64,000 bases of DNA, taken from Bacteroidales bacterium. Its GTDB lineage: Bacteria; Bacteroidota; Bacteroidia; Bacteroidales; P3. Location of the stretch: NCBI GenBank assembly GCA_017480785.1, contig JAFURZ010000002.1:1-64000 (forward strand). The letters run 5' to 3'. A program made the translations under genes and the position numbers. Positions 16,559 through 24,548 of the stretch are shown piece by piece; positions within the stretch are counted from its first letter, which is position 1; each line of letters opens with the position of its first letter. The notes under the pieces are model-generated. The model had not been told where the DNA came from and searched no databases. It saw only the letters and a list, made by a program, of their open reading frames with translations.

Positions 16559-18028
16559 ATGAAAAGAGTAGTTTTGACGATGTTGCTGGTGATGCTGGTG
16601 TGGAGTGCGGAGTCGCAGCCGGCGCTGATGAAGGGGCAGGAGAGCAAGCGGCTGAGCTCGGAGGAGCTGCTGGCGGCCCGCTATATCGGGGAGCAGAACC
16701 GCCTGGATGCGTGGATAATGGAGGGGAGGCGTCATGTGAAGCAGGTGGTGCTGACAGATGCGAACCTGGAGCCTGTGTCGGTGTCACCCATCGAGGGGAG
16801 CGGCAAGTGGGAGGTGCTGTCGGCTACGCCGACGGCGTATCGCACGGGTGTGTTGCTGGCTGAGCGGGGCACGAAGAGGACGGTGGTGCTGCGGTGCGAG
16901 GTGGACGCGGACAGCCGGGCTGTGGTGGAGCGGCCGGACACGGTGGCAGTGTTCGACTACGGGAGGAAGGATGAGTGCCTGGTGTGGGGAGCGACGTCGC
17001 CGAGCGGGCGCTATTCGGCGCTGGTGGTGGTGGTACGGATGGCTCAGGACCAGCGCTACACGACCTATACGGCGCTGTTCGACAGCCGAATGCAGCGGGT
17101 GTGGGAGCGTGAGTACGGACTGGGGTCGCTGCACGAGGTGGTGGTGACTGACGACGGGAGAGTGGTGACGCTGGGGGTGGAGAGTGGAGAGCGGAGAGTG
17201 GAGAGCGGGGAGGAGGAGGTGCATTTTATTTATAATGTGCTGGACAGTGTGCATGCGACGACGTACGACGCGGTGGTGAAGTGCGCGCCGGTGGGTGAGA
17301 TGCACCTGGTGAATGTAGTGGGGCCGTATGCTGTGGCTGCCGGCACGTACCGGCCGACGACGGGGCGGAACGCGGGTGAGCTGACGGCTGGGGTGCTGAC
17401 GCTGACGTTCAGGCTGGACGCTGGGGAGCTGACGGGCATCACGATGCGGCCGTTGCAGAACGAGGATGTGAATGTGTTGCTGAACGAGAAGACGAAGAAG
17501 CTGCAGAAGCAGCAGACGCTGGACCACGTGGCGACGGTGGGTAGCGTGGCGACGGGCTACGGTGCGGTGTTGGCGTTGAGCCGCGAGGTGGAGGTGGAGC
17601 GGACGTCGGACGGCGGAGCTGCGGTGCGCGAGGGATACGGCACGGGTTTGAGCCTGGTGGCAGTGGACACGACGGGTCGGGTGCGCTGGGTGCGGAATGT
17701 GAGGCGGAACGACGTGAGGCGGGACGGGGGGCTGCCGACGCTGGGGCTGGCGGCCGGCGGCGAGCGGGTGTGTGTGGTGAAGAGCGAGCACGGGAAGACG
17801 CCTGCGATATATGACATCAGCGCAGAGGCGAGGGAGCTGAAGGAGGGGGAGAAGGGGCAGGTGGTGCTGTATGCGGTGAGCGCGGAGGGTGAGGTGGAGA
17901 AGCTGGTGCTGGAGGCGAAGTCGAAGCTGACGGTGCTGCGGGCGGTGACGCGGAAGGACGGTACGCTGGTGTACGTGGGTGAGCAGGGGAAGCGGACGCG
18001 GCTGGCTAGTTTGAGTTTTAATTTCTAA
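16559..18028 (+). CDS. Secreted protein of unknown function
   Basis: A 489-residue protein with a signal peptide (VVLTMLLVMLVWSAESQP). No lipobox or membrane anchor is seen. The sequence is rich in Val, Arg and Glu and alternates strands and turns, such as DTVAVFDYGRKDE, RYSALVVVVRMAQD and VVTDDGRVVTLG, which recalls beta-propeller folds. I do not recognise the family. Two features stand out. A run of 7-bp words at 17177-17211 is read through as ESGERRVESGE. The last codons and the stop lie inside another heptad tract (SLSFNF then TAA). Third-codon positions are strongly G-rich. The gene has its own promoter and precedes uvrA by about 72 bp. Confidence 0.75.
   Translation: MKRVVLTMLLVMLVWSAESQPALMKGQESKRLSSEELLAARYIGEQNRLDAWIMEGRRHVKQVVLTDANLEPVSVSPIEGSGKWEVLSATPTAYRTGVLLAERGTKRTVVLRCEVDADSRAVVERPDTVAVFDYGRKDECLVWGATSPSGRYSALVVVVRMAQDQRYTTYTALFDSRMQRVWEREYGLGSLHEVVVTDDGRVVTLGVESGERRVESGEEEVHFIYNVLDSVHATTYDAVVKCAPVGEMHLVNVVGPYAVAAGTYRPTTGRNAGELTAGVLTLTFRLDAGELTGITMRPLQNEDVNVLLNEKTKKLQKQQTLDHVATVGSVATGYGAVLALSREVEVERTSDGGAAVREGYGTGLSLVAVDTTGRVRWVRNVRRNDVRRDGGLPTLGLAAGGERVCVVKSEHGKTPAIYDISAEARELKEGEKGQVVLYAVSAEGEVEKLVLEAKSKLTVLRAVTRKDGTLVYVGEQGKRTRLASLSFNF
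17177..17211 (+). repeat. Heptad repeat inside a coding gene, GTGGAGA type
   Basis: Five 7-bp words (GTGGAGA, GTGGAGA, GCGGAGA, GTGGAGA, GCGGGGA) are read in frame within the secreted protein gene. Confidence 0.7.
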
Positions 18029-18085
18029 GTTCTAAATTCTAAGTTCTAATTTCTAATTTCTAATTTCTCATTTCTCAGTTTAAGT
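18013..18085 (+). repeat. Heptad repeat tract upstream of uvrA, TTTCTAA type
   Basis: About nine 7-bp words varying around TTTCTAA, GTTCTAA and ATTCTAA. The tract supplies the stop codon of the preceding gene and the whole leader of uvrA. A near twin lies directly after uvrA at 21044-21129, so the two tracts flank the gene as direct repeats. Confidence 0.85.
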
Positions 18086-18100
18086 TTTTTAGTTTATGTT

Positions 18101-21043
18101 TTGAAGTATATTGAAATCAAGGGTGCGCGGGCGAACAACCTGAAGGGAGTGGATGTGCGGCTGCCGCAGGGGCGGCTGACGGTGGTAACGGGGCTGAGCG
18201 GGAGCGGGAAGTCGAGTCTGGCGTTCGACACGTTGTTTGCCGAGGGTCAGCGGCGCTATGTGGAGAGTCTGAGTTCGTATGCGCGCCAGTTTCTGGGGCG
18301 GATGACGAAGCCTGAGGTGGATTATATCCACGGGTTGTCGCCGGCGGTGGCGATAGGGCAGCGTGTGAACGGGACGAATCCGCGGAGCACGGTGGGTACG
18401 CAGACGGAGGTGTATGAGTATCTGAAGCTGCTGTATGCGCGGGTGGGTCGCACGTTTTCGCCTGTGAGCGGGGCGGAGGTGAAGCGACACACGGTGAGCG
18501 ATGTGGTGGACTATGTTTTAAGCCTCACCCCCGGCCCCTCTCCGAATGGAGAGGGGAGTGGGGAGAGTGTAGTGGGTAGTGGGGAGTGTGTAGTGGGTAG
18601 CAGCCGAGGTCAGGAACTACCCACTACCCACTACCCACTACCCACTAAAATCTTTATACTGGCGCCGCTGGAGGGGACGCGGGAGCGGCCGCTGAGAGGG
18701 CAGCTGGAGGTGTTGCGGCAGGAGGGTTACCAGCGAGTGATGGTGAAGGGGACTGTGGTGAGGATAGATAGCCTCACCCCCGGCCCCTCTCCGAATGGAG
18801 AGGGGGAGCGGGTGTTTCTGGTGGTGGACCGAGTGGAGGTGAAGGGGAGCCTCACCCTTGGCCCCTCTCCGAATGGAGAGGGGGGGATGGAGTTGGCGGC
18901 GCGGGTGTCGGAGAGTGTGCAGAGTGCGTTTTTCGAGGGGAGAGGGGAGTGTGTGATAGGGAGCCTCACCCCCGACCCCTCTCCGAATGGAGAGGGGGGG
19001 ATGGTGTTTGCGACGTTCAGCAACCGGTTTGAGGCGGACGGGATTGTGTTTGAGAAGCCGAATGTGAATTTTTTTTCGTTCAACAATCCGTACGGGGCGT
19101 GTCCGACGTGCCAGGGATACGGACACGTGATAGGGATAGACGAGCACCTGGTGGTGCCGAATCCGAGCCGGTCGGTGTATGAGAACGCGGTGGTGTGCTG
19201 GAACGGGGAGCGGATGCAGGAGGTGAAGCGGGAGTTTGTGAAGCAGGCGTCGAGGGTGGGATTCCCGATACACAAGCCGTACTATGAGTTGAGCGAGGAG
19301 GAGAAGGCTTTCCTGTGGCATGGCGACGGGGTGTGGGAGGGGATAGACGGTTTTTTCCGGTGGGTGGAGAGCCAGTCGTACAAGATACAGTACCGGGTGA
19401 TGCTGAGCCGCTACAGGGGGAGGACGGTGTGTCCTGACTGCGGGGGCAGCCGTCTGCGCAAGGATGCGGAGTATGTGAAGGTGGGAGGCAGGAGCATCAG
19501 CGAGGTGACGGCGATGCCTGTGGGGGAGGCGCTGGAGTGGGTGCAGGGGCTGGAGGGGGAGCTGACGGAGTGGGAATTGAAGACGACGGAGCGCATCCGC
19601 ACGGAGCTGCGCAACCGGCTGGGTTACCTGGTGGACGTGGGGCTGTCGTACCTGACGCTCAGCCGGCGGAGCAACACGCTGAGCGGTGGGGAGAGCCAAC
19701 GCATTGTGCTGGCGACGTCGCTTGGGAGCGCGCTGGTTGGGTCGATGTATATACTGGACGAGCCCTCGATAGGGCTTCACAGCCGGGACACGGAGCGGCT
19801 GATAGGTGTGCTGAAGCGGTTGCGTGACTTGGGGAACACGGTGGTTGTGGTGGAGCACGACGAGGATATCATACGGTCGGCGGACTGGCTGGTGGATATG
19901 GGGCCGGGGGCGGGCCGTCTGGGAGGCGAGGTGGTGTTCAGCGGGCCGCCGAGCGAGTTGGAGGATGCGCAGGGGAGCCTGACGGCTGACTACCTGCTGG
20001 GGCGACGGGAGATAGAGGTGCCGCGGGAGCGTCGCCGATGGCGAGACCGCATCAGCATACGCGGGGCGTATGCGAACAACCTGAAGGGTGTGGACGTGGA
20101 GGTGCCGCTGGGTGTGCTGACGGTGGTGACGGGTGTGAGCGGGAGCGGTAAGAGCAGCCTGGTGAGGGGTGTGCTGTACGACGTGTTGCGGCGGCGTCTG
20201 GAGGGGAACGCTGACTATGTTGGGTCGTGTGTGTCGCTGGAGGGCGATGTGGGGCGGCTGGCGGGAGTGGAGCTGGTGGACCAGAACCCCATAGGCCGGT
20301 CGACGCGTAGCAACCCGGCGACGTACATGAAGGTGTTTGACGAGGTGCGGGCGCTGTATGCGCGTCAGCCGCTGGCGAAGGCGAGGGGCTACAAGAGCGG
20401 CTTTTTCTCGTTCAACGTGGAGGGCGGCCGGTGCGAGGCCTGCGAGGGCGAGGGGTATGTGACGGTGAGCATGCAGTTTATGAGCGACGTGCACCTGCTG
20501 TGCGAAGAGTGCCACGGGAGCCGGTACAAGGAGGAGGCCCTGGAGGTGCTCTACAAGGGGAAGAGTATCAGCGAGGTGCTGGAGATGACGGTGGACCAGG
20601 CGTGTGAGTTTTTCGACGCGGAGGAGACGCGTTCGATATATGTGCGGCTGAAGCCGTTGCAGGATGTCGGGTTGGGGTACCTGAAGCTTGGGCAGTCGTC
20701 GTCGTCGCTGAGCGGGGGAGAGGCGCAGCGCATCAAGCTGGCTTCGTACCTGGTGCAGGGAGAGGGAGCGGAGCGGCCGATGCTGTTTATCTTCGACGAG
20801 CCTTCGACGGGCCTGCACTTCCACGACATACAGAAGCTGCTGGCGGCGTTCAGCCGGCTGATTGAGCGAGGTCACAGTGTGGTGGTGATAGAGCATCACC
20901 ACGATATTATCAAGACGGCGGACTGGGTGATAGACCTTGGGCCGGAGGGCGGCGAGGGCGGCGGGCGAGTGGTTTTTGCCGGCACGCCGGAGGGGCTGGT
21001 GCGGTGCAAGGAGTCCTACACGGCAAGGTATTTGAAGGTTTGA
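18101..21043 (+). CDS. uvrA: Excinuclease ABC subunit UvrA, carrying in-frame repeat insertions
   Basis: A 980-residue UvrA, somewhat longer than the usual 930-950. The start is a TTG giving KYIEIKGARANNLKG; a nearby ATG at 18096 is out of frame and closes after two codons. The first Walker A is GLSGSGKSSLAF (31-42), with YVESLSSYARQFLG behind it. Signature boxes are LSGGESQRI and LSGGEAQRI and the second Walker A is GVSGSGKSSLV. The C-terminal zinc module CEACEGEGY ... CEECHGSRY is intact. Between about residues 140 and 310, in the variable insertion/UvrB-binding region, four copies of an LTPGPSPNGEG-type repeat and one 77-bp heptad element are translated in frame. UvrA starts nucleotide-excision repair; Mfd is encoded at 4.4-7.9 kb. 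Confidence 0.95.
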   Translation: MKYIEIKGARANNLKGVDVRLPQGRLTVVTGLSGSGKSSLAFDTLFAEGQRRYVESLSSYARQFLGRMTKPEVDYIHGLSPAVAIGQRVNGTNPRSTVGTQTEVYEYLKLLYARVGRTFSPVSGAEVKRHTVSDVVDYVLSLTPGPSPNGEGSGESVVGSGECVVGSSRGQELPTTHYPLPTKIFILAPLEGTRERPLRGQLEVLRQEGYQRVMVKGTVVRIDSLTPGPSPNGEGERVFLVVDRVEVKGSLTLGPSPNGEGGMELAARVSESVQSAFFEGRGECVIGSLTPDPSPNGEGGMVFATFSNRFEADGIVFEKPNVNFFSFNNPYGACPTCQGYGHVIGIDEHLVVPNPSRSVYENAVVCWNGERMQEVKREFVKQASRVGFPIHKPYYELSEEEKAFLWHGDGVWEGIDGFFRWVESQSYKIQYRVMLSRYRGRTVCPDCGGSRLRKDAEYVKVGGRSISEVTAMPVGEALEWVQGLEGELTEWELKTTERIRTELRNRLGYLVDVGLSYLTLSRRSNTLSGGESQRIVLATSLGSALVGSMYILDEPSIGLHSRDTERLIGVLKRLRDLGNTVVVVEHDEDIIRSADWLVDMGPGAGRLGGEVVFSGPPSELEDAQGSLTADYLLGRREIEVPRERRRWRDRISIRGAYANNLKGVDVEVPLGVLTVVTGVSGSGKSSLVRGVLYDVLRRRLEGNADYVGSCVSLEGDVGRLAGVELVDQNPIGRSTRSNPATYMKVFDEVRALYARQPLAKARGYKSGFFSFNVEGGRCEACEGEGYVTVSMQFMSDVHLLCEECHGSRYKEEALEVLYKGKSISEVLEMTVDQACEFFDAEETRSIYVRLKPLQDVGLGYLKLGQSSSSLSGGEAQRIKLASYLVQGEGAERPMLFIFDEPSTGLHFHDIQKLLAAFSRLIERGHSVVVIEHHHDIIKTADWVIDLGPEGGEGGGRVVFAGTPEGLVRCKESYTARYLKV
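18523..18557 (+). repeat. GC-rich palindromic repeat, copy 1 in uvrA
   Basis: CCTCACCCCCGGCCCCTCTC followed by a 4-nt loop and the complementary GGAGAGGGG arm, translated as LTPGPSPNGEGS. The same core recurs three more times in uvrA, twice as pairs in the ABC transporter gene and once in radA. Confidence 0.9.
18570..18646 (+). repeat. 77-bp inverted heptad element in uvrA
   Basis: The left half is made of 7-bp words around TAGTGGG, the right half of ACTACCC words, and a 16-nt unique centre (CAGCCGAGGTCAGGAA) separates them. It is translated in frame as part of VVGSSRGQELPTTHYPLPT. An equally long, nearly identical copy sits in radA at 59354-59430. Confidence 0.9.
18772..18806 (+). repeat. 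GC-rich palindromic repeat, copy 2 in uvrA
   Basis: Same CCTCACCCCCGGCCCCTCTC core and GAAT loop as copy 1, again read as LTPGPSPNGEGE. Confidence 0.9.
18850..18886 (+). repeat. GC-rich palindromic repeat, copy 3 in uvrA
   Basis: Variant CCTCACCCTTGGCCCCTCTC with the same loop and right arm, read as LTLGPSPNGEGG. Confidence 0.88.
18964..19000 (+). repeat. GC-rich palindromic repeat, copy 4 in uvrA
   Basis: Variant CCTCACCCCCGACCCCTCTC with the same loop and right arm, read as LTPDPSPNGEGG. Confidence 0.88.
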
Positions 21044-21129
21044 GTTTGAGTTTTAATTTCTAATTTCTAAATTCTAAATTCTAAGTTCTAAATTCTAAGT
21101 TTTAAGTTTAAGTTTTAAGTTTAAGTTTG
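21044..21129 (+). repeat. Heptad repeat tract downstream of uvrA, TTTCTAA/ATTCTAA type
   Basis: About ten 7-bp words (TTTCTAA, ATTCTAA, GTTCTAA), then TTTAAG words, fill the gap between uvrA and the next gene. It begins with the same GAGTTTTAATTTCTAA string as the tract before uvrA. Confidence 0.85.
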
Positions 21130-21621
21130 ATGAATAAGAAAGAAGTGAAGACGATACGGCGTTCGTCGCGGCTGGGGCTGTGGGGGTCGGTGGGAGTGGT
21201 AATGCTGACGGTGCTGTTTATGTATGTGTCGCCTTGGCGGTTCTACCCGACGTCGCACACGTCGCGGTGGATGCTTGTGGCTGGTAGCGTGCTGGCGGTG
21301 CTGTCGGTGAGCATGGTGCTGCTCAGGGTGCGCCGTGACATTCCGCGGCTGCGGCAGGCGGAGGGGGTGGAGAGGAAGCTGTCGGGGTATGCGACACATG
21401 TCCGTTCGCTCTACGTGACGATGCTGGCGGTGGTGGTGTTGCTGTGTGCGTTCACCCTGATGTCGGCCCGCAACGAGCTGCTGATGCTGGCTTTGGTGAG
21501 TGTGCTGGTGCTTTTCCTGAACTATCCCAACATCTACCGCCTCAAGTCCGACCTCGGGCTCACGGACGGGGAGATGGAGAGCCTCTTCGGCGACCGATAT
21601 ATTCCCGATAGCGACAAATGA
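21130..21621 (+). CDS. Small inner-membrane protein of unknown function
   Basis: A 163-residue protein starting at ATG 21130. Hydrophobic stretches at about 17-37 (LWGSVGVVMLTVLFMYV), 46-66 (WMLVAGSVLAVLSVSMVLL), 93-114 (LYVTMLAVVVLLCAFTLM) and 118-134 suggest four membrane helices. A soluble C-terminal tail ends DGEMESLFGDRYIPDSDK. I do not recognise a named family. The stop overlaps the mnmE start by ATGA, so translational coupling is likely. Confidence 0.75.
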   Translation: MNKKEVKTIRRSSRLGLWGSVGVVMLTVLFMYVSPWRFYPTSHTSRWMLVAGSVLAVLSVSMVLLRVRRDIPRLRQAEGVERKLSGYATHVRSLYVTMLAVVVLLCAFTLMSARNELLMLALVSVLVLFLNYPNIYRLKSDLGLTDGEMESLFGDRYIPDSDK

Positions 21622-23051
21622 CCGGTATGCCCACCACAACACCACATCCAGACCACACCCCCTCCACATGTGCTCCACCCCGGGGGGTGGACGGTGCGCG
21701 CCAGCGCAACGGGCGGGGCGACACCATTGTGGCGATATCGACTCCGCCGGGGGTGGGAGGCATTGCGGTGGTGCGCCTCAGCGGTCCGGCGGCGCTGGAG
21801 CTGGCGCTGCAGCACCTGGCTGTCGACCGCCTGGCGCCCCGGAGTGCGGTCCACTGCCACTTCGGAGAGATAGACGACGGCATTGCGGTCTACTACCCCA
21901 AAGGTTACACGGGGGAGCCCACGGTGGAGTTCTCGTGCCACGGTTCGCAATATGTGCAGGAGGCCATCGTGCAGGCGCTTGTCGACGGCGGCGCGCGCCT
22001 GGCCGAGGCTGGCGAGTTCACGCTGCGAGCATTCCTGAACGGGCGAATCAACCTGTCGCAGGCGGAAGCAGTGGCCGACCTCATCGACGCCGTCACGCCG
22101 GCACAGCACCGGCTGGCTGTGAGCCAGCTGCGCGGCGGCTACGCGCAGGAACTGAAGGCCTTGCGACAGCAGTTGCTCGACCTCACCTCACTCCTCGAAC
22201 TGGAGCTGGATTTCAGCCAGGAGGATGTGGAATTCGCTGACCGCACGGAGCTGCATCAGCTCCTCTCCCGTCTCATATCCCACATTTCACGTCTCATAGA
22301 CTCCTTCCGGATGGGTAATGCACTGAAACGAGGCATCCCCACGGCCATCATCGGACGTCCCAACGCTGGCAAGTCGTCGCTGCTGAACGCCCTGCTGCAC
22401 GAGGAGCGCGCCATAGTGAGCCCTGTTGCCGGCACGACACGCGACACCGTGGAAGAGACGTTCAACATGGGAGGCCTCACTTTCCGCCTGATCGATACAG
22501 CCGGTCTCCATCACACCGACGACCCGCTGGAGAACATGGGCATTAGACGCACCATCGCCGCCGCCGTGCAGGCCGATGTTATCCTTTATGTCCACGACGC
22601 CACGCGGCCGTGGACCGACGCGGTAGAGGACCTGCAGGCCCTGCGCGACGACGCCGGAGTCGACATTGAAGGAAGCAAGCATCTCTGGATTGTAGTCAAC
22701 AAGATTGACCTGCCCGAAGCCGTCGAGTCCAACAGGAAACTCGGCGTCGCCATATCTGCCACACAAGGCATTGGGTTGGAGGAGCTCCGCAGCACTATTA
22801 TCAAGGCCGTCAGCGCCGACATGGCCTCCTCGGACCAGGTGCTGCTCACCAATGCCCGCCATTATGATGCCCTCGGACGCACCAAAGCGGCGCTGTGGCG
22901 GGTGGCGCACGGCCTCGCCGACGGCCTGTCTGCCGACCTGGTGGCCGTCGACCTGCGCGACGCGCTCTACCACTTGGGCACCATCACTGGCGAGGTGACC
23001 AACGACGAGGTGCTTGGCAACATCTTCTCACGGTTCTGCATCGGAAAATAG
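21618..23051 (+). CDS. mnmE: tRNA modification GTPase MnmE with N-terminal extension
   Basis: A 477-residue protein. The conserved MnmE start DTIVAISTPPGVGGIAVVR begins only at residue 35; the preceding residues are Thr/Pro/His-rich and not part of the family. The helical and G domains follow, with P-loop GRPNAGKSSLLNAL, G3 DTAG and G4 NKID. The protein ends in FCIGK with the essential C-terminal Cys. MnmE with MnmG installs the carboxymethylaminomethyl group on U34 of certain tRNAs. The ORF start overlaps the previous gene by four bases, which supports the long form. No in-frame ATG lies close to the conserved start, so the extension may be real. Confidence 0.95.
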   Translation: MTGMPTTTPHPDHTPSTCAPPRGVDGARQRNGRGDTIVAISTPPGVGGIAVVRLSGPAALELALQHLAVDRLAPRSAVHCHFGEIDDGIAVYYPKGYTGEPTVEFSCHGSQYVQEAIVQALVDGGARLAEAGEFTLRAFLNGRINLSQAEAVADLIDAVTPAQHRLAVSQLRGGYAQELKALRQQLLDLTSLLELELDFSQEDVEFADRTELHQLLSRLISHISRLIDSFRMGNALKRGIPTAIIGRPNAGKSSLLNALLHEERAIVSPVAGTTRDTVEETFNMGGLTFRLIDTAGLHHTDDPLENMGIRRTIAAAVQADVILYVHDATRPWTDAVEDLQALRDDAGVDIEGSKHLWIVVNKIDLPEAVESNRKLGVAISATQGIGLEELRSTIIKAVSADMASSDQVLLTNARHYDALGRTKAALWRVAHGLADGLSADLVAVDLRDALYHLGTITGEVTNDEVLGNIFSRFCIGK

Positions 23052-23160
23052 TTAAACTATGTTAACCCGTGAGCCAAAAAGGCAAGGCAGTGCGTCTATA
23101 GACGTTATACAATAAAAAGAAACGACTCCGCGTTACAATAAGACAAAAAACAGCAAGAAG

Positions 23161-24543
23161 ATGAAACGAAAGGTACTCATACTACTGACACTGCTGGTGC
23201 CGCTGGTGGCGACGGCCAAGCCGACGGGATACAAGTTCACGCTTCAGATTGACGGATGCACGGACACCATGCTGCTGGTGTGCTACTACCATGCGCAGAC
23301 CGAGCGGATACTTGACACGGCCTACAACAACGGGCATGGGAAGTTTGTCTTCGAGGGATCGCGCGACCTTTTCCCCGGCCTGTACTACTTCACCAACCAG
23401 AAGGACCGTACGGTCGACTTTATCGTGTACCATGAGAAGCCTTTTTTCAAGTTCCACACCGACCAGCGGGACTGGAAGCGCAATATGACTGTCAATGGCT
23501 CGCGCGAGAACACGCTGCTATTCAACTTCGACCGCTCGACGGACCACATCTACGATGCCATCCGTTCGGCGCGTGACGAGATGGACTCGGCCTCGTTCCT
23601 CGAATACCGCCGCCAGCAGTTCCTCAAGATAGACACCCTCCGCCTCGATTTCATCAAGAAGCACCCCGGAGCCATGCTGGCCAAGATGATGCAAGCCACC
23701 AAGGACCCCGTGGCGCCGCCCGACAGCCTCGCCGGCAACGACCGCTACTTCTTCATCATGCACCACTACTTCGACAACATGCCCCTCGACGACGACTTCA
23801 TCATCCGCACGCCCCGGATGGTCTTCTACAACCGGGTGAACGACTATGTAGACAAGTATATGCGAGGTCTCCCTCCCGAGTTGATGATGCCGCTGCTCGA
23901 CACCCTCATCGACCGTTCCGAGCCGGCTCCCGAGGTGTTCAACTGGCTGGTGCTCACCTTGACGGAGAAGTATTTGCAGAGCAACATCATGGTCTACGAC
24001 GAGGTGTATGTGCATCTGGTCCAGCGCTATTTCGCTACCGGTAAGGTCACCTTCCTCTCGCCGACGACGATAGACGAGCAGGTGGAGCGTGCCACCAAGT
24101 GGGAGCGCCTCCTCGTGGGACGTGAGGCCCCCGAACTCATCCTCTTCGACACCACCCGGCGGGTGTGGTCGCTCCACCACATGCCGGGACGCTATACGCT
24201 GCTCCTCTTCTGGAGTCCCACCTGCGGCCACTGCCGCACCATCATCCCTGCCGTCTATGAAGTCTTCGACCGCGTGGCCGACTCGCTCGACCTGAGCGCC
24301 TTCGCCGTCCTCTCGGAGCCTGAGGAGCACACCATCGAAAAGTGGAAAGGGTTCCTCGCCGAGCACCACATGACCAACCCCCGGTGGGTGAACCTCAACG
24401 GTGGCGAGGCCAACATCGACTGGCGCGAAGTGTACGACATACAGACTACGCCGCAGATATACCTCATCGACAACAAGACGAAGAAGTTTCTCGCCAAGAA
24501 ACTGGACGCCACCCTCTTTGAAACAATATGCAAACAGCTATAG
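23161..24543 (+). CDS. Exported TlpA-like thioredoxin-fold protein
   Basis: A 460-residue protein with signal peptide (LILLTLLVPLVATAKP). Residues about 20-120 form a beta domain of the DUF4369 kind seen in Bacteroidota thiol-disulfide proteins (YKFTLQIDGCTDTMLLVCYY). The middle is helical (DUF5106-like). Residues about 318-460 form a thioredoxin fold with the redox motif C355-G-H-C358 in FWSPTCGHCRT and a cis-Pro region TTPQIYLID. It probably acts in periplasmic disulfide exchange. The 109-bp gap upstream (23052-23160) has a small GCGTCTATAGACG palindrome but no gene. An M3 peptidase lipoprotein follows after 5 bp, so the two are probably co-transcribed. Confidence 0.85.
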   Translation: MKRKVLILLTLLVPLVATAKPTGYKFTLQIDGCTDTMLLVCYYHAQTERILDTAYNNGHGKFVFEGSRDLFPGLYYFTNQKDRTVDFIVYHEKPFFKFHTDQRDWKRNMTVNGSRENTLLFNFDRSTDHIYDAIRSARDEMDSASFLEYRRQQFLKIDTLRLDFIKKHPGAMLAKMMQATKDPVAPPDSLAGNDRYFFIMHHYFDNMPLDDDFIIRTPRMVFYNRVNDYVDKYMRGLPPELMMPLLDTLIDRSEPAPEVFNWLVLTLTEKYLQSNIMVYDEVYVHLVQRYFATGKVTFLSPTTIDEQVERATKWERLLVGREAPELILFDTTRRVWSLHHMPGRYTLLLFWSPTCGHCRTIIPAVYEVFDRVADSLDLSAFAVLSEPEEHTIEKWKGFLAEHHMTNPRWVNLNGGEANIDWREVYDIQTTPQIYLIDNKTKKFLAKKLDATLFETICKQL

Positions 24544-24548
24544 TCACC

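Noticed and set aside
18096-18104. ATG at 18096 as uvrA start
   Set aside because: It is out of frame with uvrA and closes at a TGA after two codons; the TTG at 18101 leads directly into the conserved N-terminus.
18638-20902. 754-codon open frame antisense to uvrA
   Set aside because: Mirror of the coding strand with His/Arg/Pro-rich composition; uvrA motifs are unambiguous.
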